Part shown: positions 1 through 6,916 of the stretch, piece after piece
How the letters are laid out: each line of letters starts with the position of its first letter
How positions within the stretch are numbered: position 1 is the first letter of the stretch
Assembly: GCA_963729815.1 (NCBI GenBank)
Contig: CAVSPU010000001.1
Span: 310,001 to 374,000 of the forward strand
DNA length: 64,000 nt
DNA from: DAHUXN01 sp963729815
GTDB lineage: Bacteria; Acidobacteriota; Terriglobia; Acidiferrales; UBA7541
Direction of reading: 5' to 3'
The notes under the pieces: generated by a model
Seen by the model: the letters and a program-made list of their open reading frames with translations, nothing else
Told to the model about the DNA's origin: nothing
Database searches by the model: none
Program-made: the position numbers and the translations under genes

Positions 1-746
1 CCACAAAGGCCGAGTTAATTGCCCGGTATAACAGCGCAGCATCAGCTGTGCAGACTCTCAATGCCGCGGTGCGAATGTCACCAACGGCGGGCTCAGCGCT
101 GAGCGGCGTCATTGAGCAATACCATGACGTGAATGGTTACATCCTGGCTGCACGGCCAGCGTCAATACGAGTGATCGGGCAGGCGCCGATCGTAGCAAAA
201 GACATTTTCGATATGGCGAGCGATGGCCAAACTTTTCGGATTTACATCCCGTCGAAGAACAAATTCATTGTCGGGCCCACCAATCTTGGAGAGATGGCGC
301 GGAAACCAATCGAGAATCTCCGGCCTCAGCACCTGTTTGAAGCCCTGGTGTGGACGGAAATTGCGACAGATGCGGCGGTGCTGCTCGAAGAGGTGAGCGA
401 ACCGCCTGCGCAGTATTATGTACTCATTGCGGCGACGCATGGCGCGCAAGGATGGGATCTGGAGCGCAAGATATGGTTCGACCGCGGCGATCTGCAAATC
501 GTTCGGGTGCAGATTTTCGGCGGCGAGGGCGAAGTTGTGTCTGACATTAGACCGAGCGACTGGCAGCTTCAGGGAGGCATCGCGTATCCGCGCGAAATCC
601 TGCTGGCCCGGCCGGCCGACGAATATCAGCTCGATATTGCGATCACGAATTTGACGCTGAATCAGCCCATCTCCACGGACCGATTTCAACTGGCACAGCC
701 GGCAGGCACCGACCTGGTGCAACTCGGCGAGGAGAAACAGCCGTGA
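1..746 (+). CDS. LolB/DUF4292-like outer-membrane lipoprotein, 5' partial
   Basis: The frame is open to the left edge, so the true start lies outside the window; a GTG at 48 is only the first in-frame start visible. The upstream codons read KAELIARYNSASAVQTLNA, the usual N-terminal helix of these secreted lipoprotein-localisation-type proteins, so the gene clearly continues leftward. About 248 residues are seen, with the alternating beta-strand pattern of the LolA/LolB fold (YILAARPASIRVIGQAP, then FRIYIPSKNKFIVG). The 3' end overlaps the next gene, an ABC permease, by 4 bases, which implies translational coupling and a shared role in lipid or lipoprotein transport. The family assignment is by pattern only; the exact substrate is unknown. 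Confidence 0.7.
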   Translation, partial: TKAELIARYNSAASAVQTLNAAVRMSPTAGSALSGVIEQYHDVNGYILAARPASIRVIGQAPIVAKDIFDMASDGQTFRIYIPSKNKFIVGPTNLGEMARKPIENLRPQHLFEALVWTEIATDAAVLLEEVSEPPAQYYVLIAATHGAQGWDLERKIWFDRGDLQIVRVQIFGGEGEVVSDIRPSDWQLQGGIAYPREILLARPADEYQLDIAITNLTLNQPISTDRFQLAQPAGTDLVQLGEEKQP

Positions 747-1843
747 TCCGGCACATGATCCTTCGCAACATCCTGTATCGCCCGGTGCGGACGCTTATCA
801 CCATCATTGCCGTCGGCGTCGAGGTGACGCTAGTCCTTACGGTCGTGGGCTTGACGACGGGGATGCTTTCCGACACGGCCAAGCGAATCGAAGGGATTGG
901 CGCGGATATCATGGTACAGCCACCTTCCGCATCCATCTTCATGGCGTTCAGCGGCGCGCCAATGCCGATTGAAATTGGGCAGAGGCTCAGCCAGATCAAG
1001 AATGTTCAATCCGTCGCGCCCGTGCTGCTGCAATTCAATTCAACAAACGGCCTGGATATCATTTATGGCATTGATCCGCTGACGTTTCGCGAGGTTTCCG
1101 GCGGATTTGTTTTTCATGAGGGGCATGATCTGCAGGATCCGGACGACATCCTGGTCGATGACTGGTACGCGAAAGGGCGCAAAGTGAAAATTGGCGAGAC
1201 GCTGCACGTTCTCGGACATGATTTTCACGTGGCGGGAATCGTCGAGCATGGGAAGGGCGCGAGACTGTTCGTACTCATGTCGACGCTTCAGGAATTATCC
1301 GGTGCGCGCGACAAAGCTTCCGTGTTTTTCATCCGGTGCGACCGGCCCGAACAAACGCAAAAAGTGAGCGCCGAAATCAGCCAGCTTTTACCGCATTACG
1401 AAGTGCGTCCTCTGCGGGATTACATGTCGCTGATGACGTCGTCGAATTTGCCGGGCCTGAAAACTTTCATTGATTCGATGATCTGGCTCGCGGCTGGGAT
1501 TGGTTTCCTTGTCATTTTGCTGTCAATGTACACGGCGATTATTGAACGGACGCGGGAGATTGGCGTATTGAAGTCGCTGGGGGCGTCGCGGAGTTACGTC
1601 GTGCGCGTGATATTGAGCGAAACCACGGCTTTATGCGTGGCGGGCATCCTGCTGGGATTTGGGATGAGTTATGGCGTGCGCGCGCTGTTCCTGACCGTCT
1701 TTCCCACGTTGAGCATCGTGATCACGGTGGCGTGGCTGCTCAAGGCCGCGGCGCTGGCGATCGTTGGCGGCTGGCTTGGAGCAACGTATCCGGCCTGGAT
1801 CGCGAGCCGGAAGGATCCCATCGAGGCGCTGGCGTATGAATAA
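743..1843 (+). CDS. ABC transporter permease, MacB/FtsX family
   Basis: A 366-residue inner-membrane permease of the LolC/MacB type. TM1 is at about residues 17-40, followed by a periplasmic MacB-like core domain (about 45-235), then three C-terminal helices (about 245-266, 290-312, 325-350). The cytoplasmic coupling motif ERTREIGVLKSLGAS follows TM2, and the protein ends with the family-typical KDPIEALAYE. The GTG start overlaps the preceding stop (GTGA). The partner ATPase follows about 100 bases downstream. Together with LolA/LolB-like neighbours, it probably moves a lipid or lipoprotein out of the inner membrane; that role is inferred from context. Confidence 0.9.
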   Translation: MIRHMILRNILYRPVRTLITIIAVGVEVTLVLTVVGLTTGMLSDTAKRIEGIGADIMVQPPSASIFMAFSGAPMPIEIGQRLSQIKNVQSVAPVLLQFNSTNGLDIIYGIDPLTFREVSGGFVFHEGHDLQDPDDILVDDWYAKGRKVKIGETLHVLGHDFHVAGIVEHGKGARLFVLMSTLQELSGARDKASVFFIRCDRPEQTQKVSAEISQLLPHYEVRPLRDYMSLMTSSNLPGLKTFIDSMIWLAAGIGFLVILLSMYTAIIERTREIGVLKSLGASRSYVVRVILSETTALCVAGILLGFGMSYGVRALFLTVFPTLSIVITVAWLLKAAALAIVGGWLGATYPAWIASRKDPIEALAYE

Positions 1844-1944
1844 TGGCTCCATGTTCATCGATGACGGCAGACTAGCCATGAGCGGCTTGACCGAATAGAA
1901 TAACCGTATCCGCGAGAACTGGAATTCCTTCAGCTGGGAGCAAG

Positions 1945-2628
1945 TTGGAACCTATACTCAAGACCGAGAATCTTTGGAAAGTGTTCCGCGCGGGAAGCCT
2001 GGACGTGGCGGCCCTGCGCGGGATCAATCTGGAGATATTTCCCGGAGAATTTGTTTCCATCATGGGCCCATCGGGGTGTGGCAAGTCCACTTTGCTGCAT
2101 GTGATTGGTGGCTTGGCGCGGGCGAGCCGGGGACGTGTATTGCTGGACGGCAACGACCTGGCGACTTTGGGTGACGCGGGGCGGACGCTTCTCCGGCGCC
2201 ATAAGGTTGGGTTCGTGTTCCAGCGTTTCAATCTGCTACCCACGCTGGACGCACGTGGGAATATCGCACTTGCGCAGCACATCCACGGCGATGGTTTCGA
2301 TCCGCACCGGTTTGACGTGGTCACGCGAATGCTGGGATTAAGAGAAAGGCTGGGTCACCGGCCGTCGGAACTTTCCGGCGGCGAGCAACAGCGAGTGGCG
2401 CTCGCCCGGGCGATCATCAACGAACCAAAAATCGTCTTGGCTGATGAACCAACGGGCAATCTGGATACCAAGAATTCCGAAAACGTCCTTGGTCTGCTGC
2501 GGCAACTCAACAAGGACCTGGGGCAAACGATTGTGATGATCACACACAATCCGGAAGCGGCGGCTTACGGCAACCGAGTGCTCCACATGCGCGATGGCCT
2601 CGTAGTCGACGGCGTCCCTGCGAATTGA
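1945..2628 (+). CDS. ABC transporter ATP-binding protein, LolD/MacB-type
   Basis: A 227-residue nucleotide-binding subunit with every expected motif: Walker A GPSGCGKST (41-49), Q-loop Gln93, signature LSGGEQQR (143-150), Walker B IVLADE (163-168) with the following PTGNLDT, and H-loop His201. The start is TTG at 1945, preceded by GGGAG at 1936-1940; the next in-frame ATG would cut into the nucleotide-binding fold. It energises the adjacent FtsX-type permease by mechanotransmission, as in LolCDE and MacB. The next gene begins one base after its stop. Substrate is not deducible from the ATPase. Confidence 0.93.
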   Translation: MEPILKTENLWKVFRAGSLDVAALRGINLEIFPGEFVSIMGPSGCGKSTLLHVIGGLARASRGRVLLDGNDLATLGDAGRTLLRRHKVGFVFQRFNLLPTLDARGNIALAQHIHGDGFDPHRFDVVTRMLGLRERLGHRPSELSGGEQQRVALARAIINEPKIVLADEPTGNLDTKNSENVLGLLRQLNKDLGQTIVMITHNPEAAAYGNRVLHMRDGLVVDGVPAN

Positions 2629-2629
2629 G

Positions 2630-3034
2630 ATGCGCAAACTCTGGCGCGGTCTTGTGAACACGGTCTTATGGTCATACGAGCGCGGGAGCTGGCCGTATGA
2701 TGTGATGGTAATCGTGATCGTAATGTTTGTGCTGATCACGCCGCGAAGCTGGTTTCACGACCGGCAGTCGGCGGACGGACAGACCAATGGCGGTATCACG
2801 CTGATCGCGCAGGATCAAGCCACGCACACAGAAACGTATCGGGTCGACAGTAGACTTCTCCCACCCTCCCAATCAGCGAGCACGGCGGACCCGCAGCTCG
2901 AACGACGCACGCATGAAATCCTCAGCCAGTCCGTGGATGAACTGAGAAATCAGACGTTTCAGATCCGGAGAATTCAGGCAGTGCGTGGCAATAATGGCGC
3001 AATTCTCTCCTACGAAGTGGACGTAAATCGATAA
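2630..3034 (+). CDS. Small membrane-anchored protein, unknown function
   Basis: 134 residues, unrecognised. There is a short basic/aromatic N-terminus, one transmembrane segment at about residues 24-38 (VMVIVIVMFVLIT), then a soluble part that would face the periplasm and ends in a charged helix (LERRTHEILSQSVDELRNQTFQIRRIQ) followed by a short beta stretch. It is translated one base after the ABC ATPase stop, so it belongs to the same operon and could be an accessory subunit of that exporter. No enzymatic motif is visible. The coding call rests on length, tight spacing and plausible topology. Confidence 0.7.
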   Translation: MRKLWRGLVNTVLWSYERGSWPYDVMVIVIVMFVLITPRSWFHDRQSADGQTNGGITLIAQDQATHTETYRVDSRLLPPSQSASTADPQLERRTHEILSQSVDELRNQTFQIRRIQAVRGNNGAILSYEVDVNR

Positions 3035-3133
3035 CATAGGAATCCGTCCACGCCAGTATTACGACGACACCATTAGCTCACTGCGTCCATCCAGCGGTCC
3101 ATGCCGCTATGCTATGATCAGCCTTTCTCAGTG

Positions 3134-3856
3134 ATGAGGCTCTTAAGTCCACCCGTGTTTCGAAAATACATTTTGCTCTCGACGGTCCTGGCGATGACGA
3201 CGATGTTGGTGCCTGCAATTGCCGAAAAGGCACAAGAACGGGCACCGCTGACGCTGGGAACCGTGCTGCGTGACCTAAACGATCAAGCTAACGGTTTCCA
3301 AAGCCTTACGGCTGATATCGCGAGGACAAAGGTAACCGTGGTCGTGGACGTAAAGTCGACTGAAACAGGCGTGCTTTATGTCCGTGGCGAAAAAATGAGA
3401 CTGGAAATGAAAACTCCGGATCCTCGCACGATTCTTCGAACTGGCGACACGATTTACGTCTACACGCCTGGATTGAAGCGCGTTGAGGAATTCAATCTGG
3501 GCAAGCATCGGGAACTGGTGGACGAATTTCTTCTCCTGGGCTTTGGTACGTCAGGGCGCGATCTGGAAAAAGGCTTTCTGGTAACGCTCCTCGGCGAGCC
3601 TACACTGGATCATCAGAAGACCGCGCTGCTGGAGTTGACACCAAAGTCGGCGCAAGCCCGAAACCAGATTTCGAAGATTCATTTATGGCTGGATGAGTCT
3701 TCCTGGCTGCCCGTGCAACAGAAATTCTTCGAGACGGGATCAGACGATTACTTCATCATTCAATATTCGAACACTGTCCGAAATCCAAGCATCCCCGATT
3801 CGCGCTTCAAACCGCACTGGCCCAAAGACACGCAGAAGATTCGTCCTGCGGGATAA
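3134..3856 (+). CDS. LolA-like periplasmic lipoprotein carrier
   Basis: About 240 residues. ATG at 3134 (or the adjacent GTG at 3131) is preferred over 3101 because it directly precedes a signal peptide (basic MRLLSPPVFRK, hydrophobic YILLSTVLAMTTMLVPAIA). The mature part has the LolA fold pattern: LTADIARTKVTVVVDVKSTETGVLYVRG, KMRLEMKTPDPRTILRTGD, a helix plus lid and a long C-terminal antiparallel sheet ending IPDSRFK. LolA-type carriers ferry lipoproteins across the periplasm. Here it stands behind an FtsX/LolD-type transporter, so the cluster looks like a dedicated Lol-like route. It converges on ada with a 14-base gap. Confidence 0.75.
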   Translation: MRLLSPPVFRKYILLSTVLAMTTMLVPAIAEKAQERAPLTLGTVLRDLNDQANGFQSLTADIARTKVTVVVDVKSTETGVLYVRGEKMRLEMKTPDPRTILRTGDTIYVYTPGLKRVEEFNLGKHRELVDEFLLLGFGTSGRDLEKGFLVTLLGEPTLDHQKTALLELTPKSAQARNQISKIHLWLDESSWLPVQQKFFETGSDDYFIIQYSNTVRNPSIPDSRFKPHWPKDTQKIRPAG

Positions 3857-3870
3857 CGTCCCGAGCGAAC

Positions 3871-4971
3871 TTATTTCTTTTTTCGAGCCAGTTCTCTTTC
3901 GTGAGCGATCAAGGCGCTCTTGCGATCCAAGCCCCAGCGATACCCCGCAAGACTGCCATCTTCCCGCACTACGCGGTGACAGGGCACCACGATCGAGACA
4001 GGATTGGTTGCGCAGGCGCGTGCGACAGCGCGAATGGCGCTCGGCTTGCCGATAGCTCGGGCGACTTCAGTGTAAGAGCGCGTGGAGCCATAGGGAATGC
4101 GGCGCAATTCTTGCCAAACACGACGCTGGAAGGCCGTAGCTTGCACGTCGAGGGGAAGATCGATATGCGGCTCGCGTCCGCGAAGATGCTCGACGATCTC
4201 ACGAACCCACGGGCCGAGATCTTTCGCGTCGCGGTGAATCTCGGCATGCGGATATTCGCCGGCGAGCGCTTTTTCGAGCGGCGCATCCGAATCGCCCAAA
4301 TAAACCGCGCTGACGCCGCGAGACGTGGCGGCAACGAGCACCCGGCCAAGCGGACAAGGGACGATCGTATAGCCGATGTTCATGCCAGCGCCACCGCGAC
4401 GATACGTGGCGGGCGTCATGCCCATTTGCGCCGGAGCGCGTTCATAGAGGCGGCTGCTTGAGCCATAGCCTGCGTCATACATTGCGGTGGTCACTTTTTC
4501 CCCCTTGCGAAGTTTCGACTTCAGCTGCGCCATGCGTTGAGCGTCAGTGAATTGTTTTGGCGTTATGCCGAGGATGCGCCGAAACAGGCGCTCCATCTTG
4601 TGGGATTCGAGACCGAACGAGCGGCCCAGCTGGGACAAAGTAAGACGAGCTTCCGGATCGACTGCAAGAGTTTCATCGATCTTTCTGCAGATTTGATGGA
4701 CGAGGCGAGCCGCCTGGGTTTGGGGCGACTCGCTCTGTGGCCGGCAGCGGAGGCACGGACGATATCCGGCGAGCTCCGCTTCTTGAGGTCCTTGAAAAAA
4801 AATCACACGATCGCGATGGGGGCGTTTGGAAGGACACGTTGGCCGACAATAGATTTTTGTAGTGCGCACAGCGTAGACGAACTTGCCATCGGCGGCAGCA
4901 CGATGATGCTGCACATCTTGCCAGTAGCTGGCTGCGTTTGCTCGTCTCGCCGAAATTCTATTTGTCGACAT
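3871..4971 (-). CDS. ada: Bifunctional Ada: DNA alkylation repair methyltransferase and transcriptional activator
   Basis: A full three-domain Ada. The N-terminal zinc domain carries the four cysteines in IYCRPTC and YRPCLRC, which take methyl groups from phosphotriesters. An AraC-type HTH follows (LTLSQLGRSFGLESHKMERLFRRILG). The C-terminal O6-alkylguanine transferase domain has the acceptor motif VPCHRVV. The start chosen is ATG at 4971 (MSTNRIS); the frame is open to 5025, but the extra 18 residues are not Ada-like. In known Ada proteins, methylation of the N-terminal cysteine turns the protein into an activator of its own gene. No alkA or alkB is adjacent. Confidence 0.95.
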   Translation of the reverse strand: MSTNRISARRANAASYWQDVQHHRAAADGKFVYAVRTTKIYCRPTCPSKRPHRDRVIFFQGPQEAELAGYRPCLRCRPQSESPQTQAARLVHQICRKIDETLAVDPEARLTLSQLGRSFGLESHKMERLFRRILGITPKQFTDAQRMAQLKSKLRKGEKVTTAMYDAGYGSSSRLYERAPAQMGMTPATYRRGGAGMNIGYTIVPCPLGRVLVAATSRGVSAVYLGDSDAPLEKALAGEYPHAEIHRDAKDLGPWVREIVEHLRGREPHIDLPLDVQATAFQRRVWQELRRIPYGSTRSYTEVARAIGKPSAIRAVARACATNPVSIVVPCHRVVREDGSLAGYRWGLDRKSALIAHERELARKKK

Positions 4972-5155
4972 AAATCCTAGGCCCCTCGCCATTCCTACGT
5001 TCGATCCCATCCCCTCTGGCACCAAAGTAGTCCATCTGCAAGATGATATCTATCCGATTTTTGCGCTGAAATAAAATAGCCAGAAATCGGAGTCGCGGGG
5101 GTTCCGGCCGCCCAGAAACCTTGTTGAATTAAAAGACACATTTCTCTTGACACGG

Positions 5156-5185
5156 TTGACGCCCGGCAGGGGTGCGAGGCATATT
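5156..5185 (+). promoter_or_regulatory. Putative sigma70 promoter of the PilZ gene
   Basis: TTGACG at 5156-5161, an 18-base spacer, and CATATT at 5180-5185. The predicted transcription start, about 5192, lies directly before the 5193-5214 hairpin and after the earlier possible TTG start at 5147, which supports ATG 5234 as the true start. Confidence 0.4.
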
Positions 5186-5192
5186 GCCTTAC

Positions 5193-5214
5193 CCGGCAAA
5201 GTGGTGTTTGCCGG
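5193..5214 (+). promoter_or_regulatory. Perfect 8-bp stem-loop in the PilZ gene leader
   Basis: CCGGCAAA (5193-5200) and TTTGCCGG (5207-5214) are perfect inverted repeats around a GTGGTG loop. The hairpin would form at the very 5' end of the transcript from the promoter just upstream. It is followed by a G-run (5221-5226) that can serve as ribosome binding site for ATG 5234. It could stabilise the mRNA 5' end; no known riboswitch is recognised. Confidence 0.45.
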
Positions 5215-5233
5215 ACGTTTGGGGGGCATCCGC

Positions 5234-5719
5234 ATGGGGGCGAGTTCGAACCTGAAGCCACGGTTGTCTGTCAGTCCGTTCACATTTCCTGTTGAAAAAT
5301 CGCGTCAAAACTTGGAAACCCTGCCGCCGCGGCGATTTTTGCGCGTGCCGACTCATGCTATCAGCGTGGTCGAAGACCGCCGGCGAAGCCCCCGGGCATA
5401 TTTGAGTCTCCCCTTGCAATTGACGAAGATTGGCGAGCGCGCCGAGGTGATGCCGGTCACGCTGGTGACCAAAAACATCAGCTCGTCGGGAATCTATTTT
5501 CTGGCGCCCCGGATCATCGAACCCGGCACAGGCATAGAGCTTGAAGTGGCGCTCATCGAGCGGCCGCTCGGCCGCGGAAGCGTTCGGCTCAAAACCGCGG
5601 CGCATATCGTGCGCATCGAGGTTTGCGAAGTTCCCGGTTGGAATGGCTACGCTGCTTCTTTCGACGACATCGATTTCAGGCGTGACGACGTGATTCCGCT
5701 CAACGGTGCGTCCCAGTAA
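5234..5719 (+). CDS. PilZ-domain protein
   Basis: About 161 residues from ATG 5234, with a G-rich ribosome binding site just upstream. After a roughly 48-residue variable N-terminus comes a PilZ domain: the RxxxR element in DRRRSPRAYLSLP and the second motif NISSSG (D/NxSxxG), followed by the beta-barrel strands (GIELEVALIE, KTAAHIVRIE, WNGYAASFDD). Both motifs needed for cyclic di-GMP contact are present, so binding is plausible but unproven. PilZ proteins transmit the second messenger to motility or polysaccharide machinery; a BcsA-like synthase lies at the far right of the window. Reading back to 5147 would place a leader hairpin inside the protein. Confidence 0.8.
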   Translation: MGASSNLKPRLSVSPFTFPVEKSRQNLETLPPRRFLRVPTHAISVVEDRRRSPRAYLSLPLQLTKIGERAEVMPVTLVTKNISSSGIYFLAPRIIEPGTGIELEVALIERPLGRGSVRLKTAAHIVRIEVCEVPGWNGYAASFDDIDFRRDDVIPLNGASQ

Positions 5720-5812
5720 GTATTCATTGGAATTTCCTGCTATTCTTTGGCTTCGGTGGGACCGCCTCGAATTTCCGCACGCGCTACTCTGTAACAATCC
5801 AACAAATTCACG

Positions 5813-6649
5813 TTAGTTTGAAGGCTTCGGGGTGGGCGCGGTAACTGGCGTCGCCGGAGGGGCATTCGGCTTGAAATTCTGCGACCGAACGATCAGGCGA
5901 ATCGCTACGTCACCGTTCGGCGTCTTCACGTGGCTCTCGGAACGGATGTACGTGGGAAACCACAAGTGACCCTGCAGATTCTCGCTGTAAGTCTCGAACA
6001 TCGAAAATGGGAAAGAAGCGTAGGCATTTCCCGTGATCGTGAGGAACTGGCCATCGCTCTTGACTATGGCGAAATCCTGGTCGTCGACCCAGATGGCGCC
6101 GTCGAACAGCGGCTTGTCACTCAATTGCTTTGCCTTCACGCGAAAAATGAAAGCGCTGATTTGATCGAGTTTTTCCCGTCCTTCGTAAGTCAAAGTGTAT
6201 AGAGGCAGGTTGTCCGAAGTTAGGAAAAACAGGGGCAAACTGGTCACCGTTTTCACGTCCTCGAGTGAGAACTCTGTATAGCGTAACGTGGAGGTGGGTG
6301 GTTTGGTGACGTTCTCATAGCGCTGGCCATCCGGCTTCGCGTATTCCTGCCCGGCGAAATCGAATTCTCCGCCATTGTTCACCAGCTCTTCGACCTTGAC
6401 GCTTTGATCGAGGCTCTGTGAATTGTACGCCGCCTTGATCAGATCCTCGTTCTTGACGAGTCGCTGAATGATTTCTTCAGCAGGTATTGGCGGCGCGCCC
6501 GGATTCGGCGCGGCGGCAATACTCTTCACTTTGAATGTCGGAGGAGGAGTGATGGGACCCACGGTTTGCGCGCGGGCAGGCGCCATCGCAGCGGCGACAA
6601 GGCAAAACACAGATGCCTTGAAAAAAATCAATGGCCTCATTTTTAGCAT
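5813..6649 (-). CDS. Secreted protein of unknown function, possibly LolA-fold
   Basis: 278 residues with an N-terminal signal peptide (LIFFKASVFCLVAAAMAPARAQ) and a proline-rich tail (PPATPVTAPTPKP). The middle (IPAEEIIQRLVKNEDLIKAAYNSQSLDQSVKVEELVNNGGE, then YTLTYEGREKLDQISAFIFRVKAK, FDGAIWVDDQDFAIVKSDGQF, FPTYIRSES) has the helix-plus-antiparallel-sheet layout of outer-membrane lipoprotein-sorting-like proteins common in Acidobacteria. The likely start is ATG 6649 or the second Met at 6640. No catalytic motif is seen. It converges with the PilZ gene and diverges from the kinase gene across 267 bases in which no gene was found. Confidence 0.75.
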   Translation of the reverse strand: MLKMRPLIFFKASVFCLVAAAMAPARAQTVGPITPPPTFKVKSIAAAPNPGAPPIPAEEIIQRLVKNEDLIKAAYNSQSLDQSVKVEELVNNGGEFDFAGQEYAKPDGQRYENVTKPPTSTLRYTEFSLEDVKTVTSLPLFFLTSDNLPLYTLTYEGREKLDQISAFIFRVKAKQLSDKPLFDGAIWVDDQDFAIVKSDGQFLTITGNAYASFPFSMFETYSENLQGHLWFPTYIRSESHVKTPNGDVAIRLIVRSQNFKPNAPPATPVTAPTPKPSN

Positions 6650-6916
6650 GTCGTTCTTTTATGTTCCTTGCGTCCTTATTTTACCGTGGATTAGATGCAA
6701 GAAAACACTTCCACGACCGCCGCAATTTTACTTTGTCTTGGCCACTGAGCCCAAGCGGAAGCGCAAAGTAACGTGGGCTTGCCACCCTCTCAGACTAGGC
6801 CGGCGCACACAAGCGATGGCCGCGGAAAAAAGGCTGCGCTGCTTGCAGGTGCGGGGGAGCTGAGTCATAATCCCGTGATTCCTCGCAGATTCCTAGGAGA
6901 GAGAGCAGGTTAAATC

